A DNA stretch of 64,000 nucleotides from Agromyces bracchium (GTDB lineage Bacteria; Actinomycetota; Actinomycetes; Actinomycetales; Microbacteriaceae). The stretch covers positions 51,756-115,755 of the forward strand of contig NZ_WMLB01000037.1 in NCBI RefSeq assembly GCF_009709675.1. Direction: 5' to 3'. The translations under genes and the position numbers were made by a program. The notes under the pieces are model-generated. The model searched no databases and had not been told where the DNA came from. It saw only the letters and a program-made list of their open reading frames with translations. Shown one piece after another: positions 1-7,962 of the stretch. Position 1 is the first letter of the stretch, and each line of letters begins with the position of its first letter.

Positions 1-1
1 C

Positions 2-574
2 GACGCCCCGCAGGCCGAGATGCTGCGCGGCATCGAGCGGCTGGGGCGCGAGTCGGTCGCCGAACTGCGCACCCTCGTCGGCATCCTCCGCGACACCGAC
101 GACGTGCCGCCCGCCGCACCACCGACCCTGGCTCGGGCGGCCGAACTCGTCGACGAGGTGCGCGCGGCGGGGCTCGAGATCGGATTCGAGCAGCGAGGCG
201 ACCTGGACGACGTGCCACGCGGCGTCGATGTGTCGGCCTACCGGGTGCTCCAGGAGGCGCTGACGAACGTGCTGCGGCACGCACCCGGCGCCCGGGCGAC
301 CGTCTCGGTCGAGCGGACGGACGGTGCGGTCGTCGTGGCGGTCTCGAATACGGCGCCCGTGCCGGTCCCGGTGGGCGCCGGAGGCGGCGAGGCGGCCGGG
401 GCGCCGGCGCAGCAGGGGCCGGTCGACACCCCCTCCGCCGCGGTGATCGGCGGCCACGGCCTCGTCGGGATGCGCGAGCGCGTCGCCATGTTCCACGGGC
501 GTTTCTCGGCCGGCCCGAACGACGACGGCGGCTTCGACGTGCGCGCCGAGTTCCCCCTGGAGGCGACCCGATGA
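2..574 (+). CDS. Sensor histidine kinase, C-terminal part (cut by window start)
   Basis: This is the C-terminal 190 residues of a NarL-type sensor kinase. It would phosphorylate the response regulator encoded directly downstream. Visible parts are the end of the dimerisation helix (RESVAELRTLVGILRD) and a GHKL-type ATPase domain with an N box (EALTNVLRHA) and a G box (GGHGLVGMRERV). The phospho-acceptor histidine and any sensor domain lie outside the window. A Pro/Gly/Ala-rich insert of about 30 residues separates the two halves of the ATPase domain. The stop codon overlaps the next start as ATGA, so the two genes are translationally coupled. The signal sensed cannot be told from this fragment. 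Confidence 0.93.
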   Translation, partial: DAPQAEMLRGIERLGRESVAELRTLVGILRDTDDVPPAAPPTLARAAELVDEVRAAGLEIGFEQRGDLDDVPRGVDVSAYRVLQEALTNVLRHAPGARATVSVERTDGAVVVAVSNTAPVPVPVGAGGGEAAGAPAQQGPVDTPSAAVIGGHGLVGMRERVAMFHGRFSAGPNDDGGFDVRAEFPLEATR

Positions 575-1269
575 CGGATGCCACGGCGCAGGCCGCCCCG
601 ACCGACGCGCGGATCCGCGTGGTGCTCGCCGATGACGAGGCCATGGTCCGCGCGGGCCTGCGCATGCTGCTCGAGCACCAGCCCGACATCGTCGTCGTGG
701 GGGAGGCGGCCGACGGGCTCGACGCGGTCGCCGCGGTGCGGCGGACCCGACCCGACGTGGTGCTCCTCGACATCCGGATGCCGCGAAGCGACGGCATCAC
801 GGCGGCCCGCGAGATCCTCGAGGCCACCGACGCGCGGGTCGTGATCCTCACGACGTTCGACGACGACGAGCAGCTCGCGGCCGCGCTCCGCGCGGGCGTG
901 AGCGGGTTCCTGCTGAAGGTCGCTCCGCCCGAGCAGCTCCTCGCGGCGGTCCGCAGCGTCGCCGCGGGCAATGCGCTCCTCGACCCGGCGGTCACGGTGC
1001 GCGTGATCGAGTCGTTCGCGGCCGCGCCGCGCGTGCGCCCCGACCTCGTCGCGCGGCTGGCCACGCTCACCGAGCGCGAGCGCGACGTGCTGGTCGAGGT
1101 CGCGGCGGGCTACTCGAACGCCGAGATCGCCGCGCGGCTCTACCTCGGCGAGACGACGGTGAAGACGTACGTGTCGCGTGCGCTCGCGAAGCTCGGCCTG
1201 CGCGACCGCGTGCAGGCCGTCGTGTTCGCCTACGAGAGCGGCCTGATCCGGCCGGGCGCCGGAGCCTGA
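571..1269 (+). CDS. NarL/LuxR-family response regulator
   Basis: A 232-residue DNA-binding response regulator. The receiver domain (residues 15-135) has the acidic pair D21-D22, the phospho-acceptor D67 in VVLLDIRMP, a conserved TTF threonine and a lysine (FLLK). A LuxR-type helix-turn-helix follows at about residues 165-225 (LTERERDVLVEVAAGYSNAEIAARL). Its ATG overlaps the kinase stop (ATGA), so they form a two-component operon. It ends in a hairpin that also serves the convergent regulator gene. Target genes are unknown. The divergent or neighbouring genes are not typical clues, so the stimulus is left open. Confidence 0.96.
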   Translation: MTDATAQAAPTDARIRVVLADDEAMVRAGLRMLLEHQPDIVVVGEAADGLDAVAAVRRTRPDVVLLDIRMPRSDGITAAREILEATDARVVILTTFDDDEQLAAALRAGVSGFLLKVAPPEQLLAAVRSVAAGNALLDPAVTVRVIESFAAAPRVRPDLVARLATLTERERDVLVEVAAGYSNAEIAARLYLGETTVKTYVSRALAKLGLRDRVQAVVFAYESGLIRPGAGA

Positions 1270-1300
1270 GGGGCCTGACGGCTCAGCCCCGTCCTCAGGC
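1264..1300. terminator. Bidirectional terminator-like hairpin between convergent genes
   Basis: GCCTGAGG at 1264-1271 pairs with CCTCAGGC at 1293-1300, and the inner GGGC/GCCC adds more pairs. It contains the stop codon of the response regulator and touches the stop of the convergent LuxR-ATPase gene. Confidence 0.55.
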
Positions 1301-3571
1301 GTCCATGAGCGCGCGAGCGGATGCCGCGGCATCCGCCCCGGCGATCGCCTCGAGCCGCCCGAGCGCCGTGCGCGCCCGCGTGACGTCGCCCGCGGCCCAG
1401 TACGCGTCGACGAGGCCCGTGAGCGCGGCGATCCGGTGCGCGTCGTCGCCGGCGGACTCGGCCAGCGCGAGCGCCTCCTCGAGGCGGGGGAGTCGTGCGT
1501 TCGACGACGGGGCGCGCTCGGCGGTGAGCAGCAGCGTGCGGGTGAGGCAGCGCACGTCGCCGAGCGCGCGGAGCGAGGCCTCGAGCTCGTCGAGCGGCAG
1601 CGCGGCATCCGGCACCCCCAGGGTCTGCTGCACGAGCGCGGCGTGCGCGAGTTCGTGCGCGTTGCCCGCCCCGCGCGCGTAGGCCGCGCACTCCGCCGCC
1701 CAGATCGCGGCCTTCTCGGCTTCGAGCCCCGCCTGCGCGGCGACCGAGGCCATCATGTACCGCGCGTTGTTGACGTGCATCGCGTCGCCCGCGAGCGCGT
1801 AGGCGCGCATCGCCGCGTCGAACTCGGCGACGGCCGCGGCCGGATCGTCGAGCGAGGCGCCTCGCAGCGCGATGCCGCGGAACTGGTGGATCGATGCGAG
1901 CGACCAGTCGTCGACGAGTTCGATCGCGAGCCGTTCGGCTTCGGCGAGGTGCTCGAGCGCGGACTCGCCGCGGTCGAGGTAGGCGTCGGAGAGGCCCGCG
2001 AGGTGGTGCGCATCGAGGCGCGAGGCCGCGTCGCCGCGCGCCTCGGCGATCGCGAGCGCGCGACGTGCGAGGTCGTCGACGAGTGGGAGGTCGAGGTAGG
2101 CGATGCCGGCACCGAGCACGAACAGTTCGCCGGGCGCCGCGCCCTCGACGACGTGCGGGTCGCGCGCGGCCATGGCGAGCGAGCGCACGCTGTCGACGTC
2201 GGATCCGTACTGCTCGACGCCGACCGAGAGCGAGGCCGCGAGCGTCCGGGCCGACGGATGGCGCGCCGCGATCGCCCAGCGGAGCGCCGCGTTCACCTCG
2301 GGGCACAGGCGGATCGAGAGCTGCATGGCCTCGTCGCTGTCGTCGACGCGTGCGTGCTCGACGAACTGCGCGGCGACCGCCGCGTGGTACTCGGCGTGCC
2401 GTTCGAGCACCTCCCGGATCGTCGCCGGATCGGTCCGCGCACGCACGAACTCGCGCATCACCGCGAGCAGGCGGAAGCGGCGCGGCGTGCCTCCGGTCGG
2501 CACGACCATCGAGTGGTCGAGCAGGCGGAACAGGACGCCCTCGGCGCCCGGATGCGTCACGGCCGTCGCGAGCTCGACGTCGAACGTGCGGGGGAGCGCC
2601 GCCAGTCGGCAGAGCACGTCGCGTTCGTCGTCCTCCAGGAGGTCCCACGTCCACTCGAAGGTGGTCTCGAGCGTGCGGTGACGGCCGCGCGGCGCGGCGC
2701 GGTCGAGTGAGGCGAAATCGCGGTCGAGCCGGTCGGCGAGTTCCTCGAGCCCGAGGTGCCGCGACACGGTCGCGGCGAGCTCGAGCGCGAGCGGCAGCCC
2801 GTCGAGGCGCGTGCAGATGCGCGCCGCGAGTTCACGTTCGCCGGCGGTCGGCGGCACGCCGTAGGCGTTCAGCCGGTCGAGGAACATCGCGACGGCCTCG
2901 GCCTCCGCGCCCTCGACCGGCAGCGGCTCCAACGCGAACACGTGCTCCGCATCGTCGCCGAACGGCGTGCGCGTCGTGCCGAGGATCCGGAGCTGGCGCG
3001 ACTCGCGGAGCAGCCGGTGCGCCGCAGCCTGCACCGCGTCGCCGACCCGGTCGATGTTGTCGAGCACGAGCAGGTACGGGCGCGACGCGAGCGCGGTCGC
3101 GACGGAGGACAGGACGTCCGACCCGGGTACCGCCTCGAGGTCGAGTGCGCGCGCGATGCGCGGCACGACGTCGTCGGGCTCGGCGTGCTCCAGCTCGATC
3201 ACGATCGGGGAGCTCTCGCCGTGCCGGCGTGCGGCGAACTCGAGCGCGAGGCGCGTCTTGCCCACGCCGCCCGGCCCGATCACCGACACGCAGCGGTGCG
3301 CGTCGAGCAGCGCCGTCAGCGCGTCGAGCTCGGCCTCGCGTCCGATGAACCGCGTGTCCGGCAGGCGGACGGATGCCTCGCGGCGCTCGCTCGCGGCCGC
3401 GACCAGGTCGGCCCGGCTCTCCGCCCCGAGCTTGCGGCGCAGGCTCGCGATGTGGCTCTCCACGGTGCGCACCGAGATGAACAGCTCCGATGCGATCTCG
3501 GGGTTGCTCAGTCGCCGCTCGACCGCGGCCAGAATCGCGCTCTCGCGCGGGGTTAACGTCTGCCCCGCCAC
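1295..3571 (-). CDS. LuxR-HTH / P-loop ATPase transcriptional regulator
   Basis: A 758-residue regulator with an N-terminal LuxR/GerE helix-turn-helix (about residues 6-60, LTPRESAILAAVERRLSNPE) joined to a large NTPase. The Walker A motif is GPGGVGKT (about 99-106) and a Walker B-like YLLVLDNID follows. The rest is a helical, TPR-like region (repeated A/E/L helices). This is the reverse of the usual LAL order, which has the HTH at the C terminus. The GTG start at 3571 is preferred because a TAGAAT hexamer ends 7 bases upstream, giving a leaderless transcript. An in-frame GTG at 3658 would add 29 Arg/Pro-rich residues running through a hairpin. It probably regulates stress or catabolic genes. 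The effector is unknown. Confidence 0.88.
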   Translation of the reverse strand: MAGQTLTPRESAILAAVERRLSNPEIASELFISVRTVESHIASLRRKLGAESRADLVAAASERREASVRLPDTRFIGREAELDALTALLDAHRCVSVIGPGGVGKTRLALEFAARRHGESSPIVIELEHAEPDDVVPRIARALDLEAVPGSDVLSSVATALASRPYLLVLDNIDRVGDAVQAAAHRLLRESRQLRILGTTRTPFGDDAEHVFALEPLPVEGAEAEAVAMFLDRLNAYGVPPTAGERELAARICTRLDGLPLALELAATVSRHLGLEELADRLDRDFASLDRAAPRGRHRTLETTFEWTWDLLEDDERDVLCRLAALPRTFDVELATAVTHPGAEGVLFRLLDHSMVVPTGGTPRRFRLLAVMREFVRARTDPATIREVLERHAEYHAAVAAQFVEHARVDDSDEAMQLSIRLCPEVNAALRWAIAARHPSARTLAASLSVGVEQYGSDVDSVRSLAMAARDPHVVEGAAPGELFVLGAGIAYLDLPLVDDLARRALAIAEARGDAASRLDAHHLAGLSDAYLDRGESALEHLAEAERLAIELVDDWSLASIHQFRGIALRGASLDDPAAAVAEFDAAMRAYALAGDAMHVNNARYMMASVAAQAGLEAEKAAIWAAECAAYARGAGNAHELAHAALVQQTLGVPDAALPLDELEASLRALGDVRCLTRTLLLTAERAPSSNARLPRLEEALALAESAGDDAHRIAALTGLVDAYWAAGDVTRARTALGRLEAIAGADAAASARALMDA

Positions 3572-3578
3572 GGCGCCG

Positions 3579-3584
3579 ATTCTA
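3579..3584 (-). promoter_or_regulatory. -10 hexamer TAGAAT, leaderless promoter
   Basis: TAGAAT on the minus strand, 7 bases before the GTG at 3571, with no Shine-Dalgarno between them. It places the transcript start at the start codon. Confidence 0.6.
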
Positions 3585-3606
3585 GGGCCGGATCGTGCGA
3601 TCCGCA

Positions 3607-3635
3607 CCGGGGACGGACCGGAAGTCCGTCCCCGG
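3607..3635. terminator. Terminator-like hairpin, 12-bp perfect stem
   Basis: CCGGGGACGGAC at 3607-3618 pairs perfectly with GTCCGTCCCCGG at 3624-3635 around a 5-base loop. It lies 20 bases past the stop of the minus-strand small gene and before the LuxR-ATPase promoter, so it probably insulates the two. Confidence 0.6.
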
Positions 3636-3654
3636 CGTGCGGTGCGCGGGGCGC

Positions 3655-3903
3655 TCACGCCGCTCCGGGGCCGATCGTGGGGCGCGGTGGCGAGAGCGGC
3701 CGCAGGCGACGCGGCAGCAGCTGACGGATGCCGCGGCGCGGGCGCGCGGCATCCGTCATGCCCTCACCGGCCTCGGTGCCTGCCGCTTGGGCCGCCGCTT
3801 CGGCGATGCGCTCGTCGATGCGTCGGCGCAGTTCGAGTTCGCGCTGCAGCCGGCGCTCGCCCGCGCGGTGCAGCTCGAACACCTGGAAGTCCTCGCTGAG
3901 GTA
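3655..3903 (-). CDS. Small hypothetical protein, 82 aa
   Basis: Starts MYLSEDFQVFELHRAGERR and continues with a charged amphipathic helix rich in Arg, Glu and Ala, then an Arg/Pro-rich tail. I chose the ATG at 3903 because AAGGAG stands 9 bases upstream. A start 11 codons earlier lacks this. I do not recognise a family. It follows the methyltransferase gene on the same strand, 90 bases downstream, and may share its transcript. A 14-bp perfect inverted repeat (3722-3758) built on the GGATGCC word lies inside the coding region, which is odd for a gene and makes the C-terminal third less certain. Confidence 0.6.
   Translation of the reverse strand, partial: YLSEDFQVFELHRAGERRLQRELELRRRIDERIAEAAAQAAGTEAGEGMTDAARPRRGIRQLLPRRLRPLSPPRPTIGPGAA
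3722..3758. repeat. Inverted repeat built on GGATGCC/GGCATCC
   Basis: TGACGGATGCCGCG at 3722-3735 and CGCGGCATCCGTCA at 3745-3758 are perfect 14-bp arms around a 9-base loop. It is the largest member here of a recurring family of hairpins with the GGATGCC core. Confidence 0.75.
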
Positions 3904-3993
3904 CATGGCGGTGGTGCTCCTTCGGAGATGGTTCACGGGGTCGAAGGTGGACGGGTGGGTCCGCCGGGGTGAGGGCTCAGCGGGAGCGGCGCC

Positions 3994-4866
3994 TCAGCGC
4001 CGCGCGGTGACGAGCAGGTACTCCCACTCGATAGGGCGGCCCGAGCCGTCGAGACCGGCCTCGCGTCCGAGTGCCGCGAGCGCCTCGTCGAGGGCGCGCA
4101 CCCGGTCGGGCTCGTCGGCGATGCGCGCGTAGACGGCGATGGTCGGGCCGTAGTTCGCCTTGAAGTAGTCGCGCAGTTCCTCGCCGGTGCGGAAGCGATC
4201 GACGACGACGGTTCCACGCCGCATCGAGAGCTCGGCGACGCGGTCGCCGAGGAGCTCGCGCACGTGCTGTTCGTCGCCCCACAGCGGCGGCGGCTGCACG
4301 CCGGCGGGCGGCGGCGCGTTGAACGGCTTCATGGCGGCGAACATTCGGCCGATGAACCCCTCGGGCGTCCAGCTCAGCAGGCCGATGCGACCGCCGGGCT
4401 TCACGACGCGGACGAGTTCGTCGGCCGCGAGCCGGTGGTGTGGTGCGAACATCACGCCGACGCAGGAGACCACGGCGTCGAAGGCGCCGTCGCCGAACGG
4501 CAGCGCCTCGGCGTCGGCCTCGCGCCACTCCAGCTCGGCACCCGACTCGGTCGCGAGGCGCCGTCCGACGTCGAACAGTTCCGGGGTGAGGTCGGTCGCG
4601 ACGACGGTCGCGCCGCGCAGCGCCGCCGGGATGGCGACGTTGCCGCTGCCCGCCGCGACGTCGAGGACGCGCTCGCCGGGGCGGACTCCGGTCGCGTCCA
4701 CGAGACGGGGCCCGAGGCTCCAGATGAGGTCGGACGCGAGGGTCGGGTAGTCGCCCGAGGCCCACATCGCGCGGTGCTTCGCCTTGAGCGCGCGGTCGGC
4801 CGCCGCGTCGGCGGTCGGCGTCGCGGCATCGGCCGCGTCGGTGGTGGTCGTGACGGTGTCGGTCAT
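3994..4866 (-). CDS. Class I SAM-dependent methyltransferase
   Basis: A 290-residue methyltransferase of the UbiE/Methyltransf_11 type. Motif I is VLDVAAGSGNVAIPAA, followed by an acidic SAM-ribose residue (VATDLTPE), the DAEALPFGDGAFD segment and the post-motif VKPGGRIGLLSWTPEGF. The substrate is unknown. LSWTPEGFIG resembles a group of small-molecule methyltransferases common in actinobacteria. The start at 4866 is chosen because AAGGAG lies 8 bases upstream. Longer in-frame extensions are antisense to the neighbouring phosphatase gene and are not real. The N-terminal 25 residues (TDTVTTTTDAADAA) are low complexity. The gene is divergent from the histidine phosphatase. Confidence 0.88.
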   Translation of the reverse strand: MTDTVTTTTDAADAATPTADAAADRALKAKHRAMWASGDYPTLASDLIWSLGPRLVDATGVRPGERVLDVAAGSGNVAIPAALRGATVVATDLTPELFDVGRRLATESGAELEWREADAEALPFGDGAFDAVVSCVGVMFAPHHRLAADELVRVVKPGGRIGLLSWTPEGFIGRMFAAMKPFNAPPPAGVQPPPLWGDEQHVRELLGDRVAELSMRRGTVVVDRFRTGEELRDYFKANYGPTIAVYARIADEPDRVRALDEALAALGREAGLDGSGRPIEWEYLLVTARR

Positions 4867-5010
4867 GGGGTGCTCCTTCGTGCACGGGATGTCGATGCGA
4901 CCAAGGGTGCGCCCGGACGAGGTACCCGGCATCCGTGCCGCGCACGGAGATCTCCTCGGTGTTCGCACGGAGGCGGTCGCGCACGCGGCATCCGCCCAGC
5001 GGGCCCCGCC

Positions 5011-5016
5011 TAGGCT
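5011..5016 (+). promoter_or_regulatory. -10 hexamer TAGGCT, leaderless promoter
   Basis: TAGGCT with 7 bases to the ATG at 5024. There is no Shine-Dalgarno in the interval. Confidence 0.65.
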
Positions 5017-5023
5017 GGAACCC

Positions 5024-5647
5024 ATGCACCTCGCCCTCGTCCGCCACGGACAGACCGACTGGAACCTGCGCGGGCTCATGCAGGGCCGCACCGACATCCC
5101 GCTGAACGACACGGGGCGCGCGCAGGCCGCCGCGGCGGCGCGGGCGCTCGACCCTGCCGACTGGGACGTGCTCGTGAGCTCCAGCCTCGGCCGCGCGCGC
5201 GAGACCGCCGCGATCCTCGCCGATGGCCTCGGCCTGCCGGTCGTGGGCGAGTACGACGACCTCGTCGAGCAGGACTTCGGCGATGCCGAGGGCACGCTCG
5301 TCTCGCAGATCGACGAGCGGTGGCCCGGGCGCGAGTTCCCCGGCAAGGAGCTGGAGCACGAGGTCGGCCCCCGCGGCGCCCGCGCTCTCGAGCAGATCGC
5401 CGCCGACCACGGCGGCGCCCGCGTGCTCGCCGTCGCGCACGGCACGCTGATCCGCCACGTGCTCGGCGAGCTCAGCGGTCACGAGGCGCGCAGCTACCCG
5501 AAGCTCGACAACCTGTCGGTCTCGCGGGTGAGGCGGGCGGATGCCGCGTGGCAGGTGCTCACTGTCGGCGGCGCGCCGTTCGACGAGGTGCTCCCGTGGC
5601 TGCTGCCGGCACCGGTCGAGGCCGAGGAGCTCGGCCGCACCGCCTGA
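5024..5647 (+). CDS. Histidine phosphatase family protein (phosphoglycerate mutase-like)
   Basis: A 207-residue histidine phosphatase. The signature LVRHGQTDWN carries the catalytic RHG near the N terminus. A second conserved arginine (SSSLGRARETAAI), an acidic GEYDDLVEQDFGDAEG and the second histidine (AVAHGTLIRHVLG) complete the 2H active site. It dephosphorylates a small phosphorylated metabolite. Alpha-ribazole phosphate, sugar phosphates and phosphoglycerate are the family options and cannot be separated here. The ATG at 5024 puts the RHG motif at residues 7-9, as expected, and has a leaderless promoter. It stands divergent from the methyltransferase. Confidence 0.93.
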   Translation: MHLALVRHGQTDWNLRGLMQGRTDIPLNDTGRAQAAAAARALDPADWDVLVSSSLGRARETAAILADGLGLPVVGEYDDLVEQDFGDAEGTLVSQIDERWPGREFPGKELEHEVGPRGARALEQIAADHGGARVLAVAHGTLIRHVLGELSGHEARSYPKLDNLSVSRVRRADAAWQVLTVGGAPFDEVLPWLLPAPVEAEELGRTA

Positions 5648-5775
5648 GCGTCGGCACGTCCCGCCCGGGGAAGCCGCCCCGAGGGCGCGGGGGCCCGACG
5701 GAGCGCGTGTTGCGATCTCGGAACGATCGTGCGACGGGCCGGTGACGCCCCTCCCGCCCGCACCCGCACCGGACG

Positions 5776-5781
5776 TATGAT
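5776..5781 (+). promoter_or_regulatory. -10 hexamer TATGAT, leaderless promoter
   Basis: TATGAT with 6 bases to the ATG at 5788 and no ribosome binding site. Confidence 0.65.
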
Positions 5782-5787
5782 CCGGAA

Positions 5788-6339
5788 ATGGAGGCTCCCG
5801 GCAGCACCACCCTCGTCGTCGTCGGCGACGAGGCCGGCGCTGCGATCGGATCCCTCGCCGGGCTCGCGAACGTCGAGAGCGCGACGTTCGCCGAGATGAC
5901 GGAGGCCACCGACGCCGAGGTCGTCACCTGGTCGGCGACCTCGAACGCGCCGTTCGTGGTGCACGACCGCGACCCGCTCGGCCACGTGGCATCCGCCTGG
6001 GTGGAGTTCTACGACGAGCGGTCGACGCTCGGCGTCCTGCAGCTCGAGATCGAGCAGGTGATCGACGCCGTCGCGCGGCACGAGCTGCGCGTGCCCGACT
6101 ACTACGTCGTGCTCGAGCCGGAGTCGCTGCGCGGCACCTGGATGCACTGGTGGCTCGGCGTCGTCGCCGCGGCATCCCCCAACCGCGTGCTGCCGTGGGA
6201 GCCGGGCGACGCGCCGCTCGCCGGGCTGATCCGGCGGCTGCCGACCGCACGTGCGTGGCCCGACGTCGACCGGTGGCTCCCGGGCGTGGTGAAGGCCGTG
6301 CCCGATCGGTTCGGGCCCGGCCTTCCCGGGGCGGCCTGA
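5788..6339 (+). CDS. Hypothetical protein, 183 aa
   Basis: A soluble protein of unknown function. The N-terminal half is mixed alpha/beta (TTLVVVGDEAGAAIGSLAGL). The C-terminal half is rich in Trp and has RGTWMHWWLGVVAAASPNRVLPWEP and PTARAWPDVDRWLPGVV. This looks like a conserved actinobacterial family rather than a random frame, since codon position bias is strong and its leaderless promoter is clear. There is no signal peptide or membrane span. It lies between the histidine phosphatase and the converging hydrolase. No function is proposed. Confidence 0.8.
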   Translation: MEAPGSTTLVVVGDEAGAAIGSLAGLANVESATFAEMTEATDAEVVTWSATSNAPFVVHDRDPLGHVASAWVEFYDERSTLGVLQLEIEQVIDAVARHELRVPDYYVVLEPESLRGTWMHWWLGVVAAASPNRVLPWEPGDAPLAGLIRRLPTARAWPDVDRWLPGVVKAVPDRFGPGLPGAA

Positions 6340-6391
6340 GCATCAGCGACGGCCGCGCGGCGGCGTGCGCGATCCGCGCCGCGCCGATGGG

Positions 6392-7225
6392 TCAGGCGGA
6401 TGCCGGCTGCGCCTCCGCGTGCTCGAGCGCCCAGGTCAGCGCGAAGTCGGCGACCTCCTCCCAGCCGTCCTGGCTCACGATGCGATGCGTGCGGCCGGCG
6501 AACTCCCGGTAGTCGACGACGGCGGGGCTGCCGGACCGGCGGTACTTCTTCACGATCGAGCGGCCGATGGCGGGCGGCACGACGTGGTCGATCTCGCCCG
6601 TGATGATCAGCAGCGGGGCGCGGTCGGTGCGGCCGTAGTCGACGTGCGTGACGCCGCCCTTCTCGTTCAGGGTCGACGCGACGCCCTCGAAGAAGACGCG
6701 GTTGTAGCTGTTCACGGCGAAGTCCTCCCAGATGCGGTCGGATGCGTCGCGGCTGAGGTCGTTGCCGAAGGTGAAGTGGAAGTGGCCCTTCGAGATCGGC
6801 TTCGCGCCGTTGCGGTCGAACGGGTTCGAGAGGATCGGGAAGCCGGTGCGGAGCGTCGACGCCGGGAGGGTCGTGACGCCCGCGGTCTGGCCGGGCGTGA
6901 CGCCGACGTAGGCGATGCCGAGCCCGCGGTCGGCGAGCATCTGGGTGATGACGCCGCCGAACGAGTGGCCCATGATGATGGGCTTCTCGGGCAGCGCGCG
7001 GATGATCCGCTCGTAGTGGTCGGCGATCTGCTTCAGCCCGATGCCCTTCAGCGGTTCGGGGTTCGAGCGGATGTCGGCGACCGGGCGGTCGTCGATGCCG
7101 GGCCAGCCGGGCACGATGACGTCGTGCCCGAGCGAGCGGAAGCGCTCGGCCCAGGTGTTCCAGCTCTTCGGGGTCATCCAGAGTCCGTGGATGAGGACGA
7201 TGGGGGGCGTTCCGGTGGTGGTCAT
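6392..7225 (-). CDS. Alpha/beta hydrolase
   Basis: A 277-residue alpha/beta-hydrolase-fold protein. It has an oxyanion-type HGLWMTP near the N terminus, the nucleophile elbow GHSFGG (Ser at about residue 96), a late acidic residue in LLIITGEIDHVVPP and a histidine in GRTHRI. This set is that of esterases and related hydrolases. The family also includes haloperoxidase-like and lactonase-like members. The ATG at 7225 has GAGGAG 8 bases upstream. The gene is divergent from a TetR regulator across a spacer with two copies of a palindromic operator. The TetR protein therefore very probably controls it. The substrate is not evident. Confidence 0.92.
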   Translation of the reverse strand: MTTTGTPPIVLIHGLWMTPKSWNTWAERFRSLGHDVIVPGWPGIDDRPVADIRSNPEPLKGIGLKQIADHYERIIRALPEKPIIMGHSFGGVITQMLADRGLGIAYVGVTPGQTAGVTTLPASTLRTGFPILSNPFDRNGAKPISKGHFHFTFGNDLSRDASDRIWEDFAVNSYNRVFFEGVASTLNEKGGVTHVDYGRTDRAPLLIITGEIDHVVPPAIGRSIVKKYRRSGSPAVVDYREFAGRTHRIVSQDGWEEVADFALTWALEHAEAQPASA

Positions 7226-7271
7226 GGTTCCTGCTCCTCGTGGGTCGGTTCGTTTCGTGGTCCTGGTGAAG

Positions 7272-7287
7272 TAGAACGATCGTTCTA
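7272..7287. promoter_or_regulatory. TetR operator copy 1, perfect 16-bp palindrome
   Basis: TAGAACGATCGTTCTA is a perfect palindrome 47 bases upstream of the hydrolase start. A near-identical copy sits 70 bp away, centre to centre, at the TetR promoter. Confidence 0.75.
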
Positions 7288-7341
7288 TCTTGTCGTATTC
7301 CCAGACGGTACGCCGGGAGCGGAGCGGATGTCAAGCAAAAA

Positions 7342-7357
7342 GAGAAAGATCGTTCTA
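7342..7357. promoter_or_regulatory. TetR operator copy 2, overlapping the tetR promoter
   Basis: GAGAAAGATCGTTCTA matches copy 1 at 14 of 16 positions and shares the half-site GATCGTTCTA. It runs into the TATCAT -10 hexamer of the TetR gene, as expected for autorepression. Confidence 0.7.
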
Positions 7358-7361
7358 TCAT
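7356..7361 (+). promoter_or_regulatory. -10 hexamer TATCAT, leaderless promoter of tetR
   Basis: TATCAT with 7 bases to the ATG at 7369. It overlaps operator copy 2. Confidence 0.65.
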
Positions 7362-7368
7362 TTACCTC

Positions 7369-7962
7369 ATGGCAACACGGACGAGCTCGTCAGGCACCTC
7401 CGCGGCGCGCGATCGCCTGCTCGCGACTGCGAGCGAACTCTTCTACCGCGAGGGCATCCACTCGGTCGGCGTCGACCGCATCGTGGGTGAGGCCGGCGTC
7501 ACGCGAGCGACGTTCTACCGGCACTTCCCGAGCAAGGAGGACCTCGTCGAGGCCTACCTCGGCGTCGAGGACGCGAACATCCGCGCCGCGTTCGACGCGG
7601 CCGAGGAGACCGGCGCGGAGCCGCGCGAGCTCGTGGGCCTCGTGATCGACGGACTCGCCGACGACGTCGCTCGCCACCACACGCGAGGCTGCCCGTTCAT
7701 CAACGCCGCCGCCGAGTACCCCGACGCCGACAGCGGCGTGCGCAGGGCGGTGGCCGCCCACCGCGAATGGTTCCGCTCCGAGCTCGAGCACGTGCTCGAG
7801 GCGGCGGATGCCGCGGACCCGCGCCTCGGCGCGGCCGAACTCGTGCTCGTCCGCGACGCCGCGATGGTCGGCGGGTACCTCGACGGGTGGGAGCGCGTGC
7901 GGCCCGCGTTCGTGGCATCCGCTCGCCGCGCCGCGGGGCTGCCGGAATCGGGGGTCGAGTAG
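7369..7962 (+). CDS. TetR/AcrR-family transcriptional regulator
   Basis: A 197-residue repressor. The N-terminal helix-turn-helix spans about residues 10-58 (RDRLLATASELFYREGIHSVGVDRIVGEAGVTRATFYRHFPSKEDL, read in segments). The ligand-binding domain contains RGCPFINAAAEYPD, which is typical of one TetR subgroup. It is divergent from the alpha/beta hydrolase gene, and both promoters carry the operator half-site GATCGTTCTA. It probably represses itself and the hydrolase until an unknown small molecule binds. The transcript looks leaderless. The stop codon lies inside the left arm of a large hairpin (7953-8030). Confidence 0.95.
   Translation: MATRTSSSGTSAARDRLLATASELFYREGIHSVGVDRIVGEAGVTRATFYRHFPSKEDLVEAYLGVEDANIRAAFDAAEETGAEPRELVGLVIDGLADDVARHHTRGCPFINAAAEYPDADSGVRRAVAAHREWFRSELEHVLEAADAADPRLGAAELVLVRDAAMVGGYLDGWERVRPAFVASARRAAGLPESGVE

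Noticed and set aside
1436..2710. Plus-strand frame of 424 codons inside the LuxR-ATPase gene
   Set aside because: It is antisense to a gene with clear domains and is rich in Arg/Val/Glu. It has no promoter or domain.
3572..3658. N-terminal extension of the LuxR-ATPase gene to a GTG at 3658
   Set aside because: It is Arg/Pro-rich, crosses a 12-bp hairpin and overrides the TAGAAT leaderless promoter. The downstream GTG is preferred.
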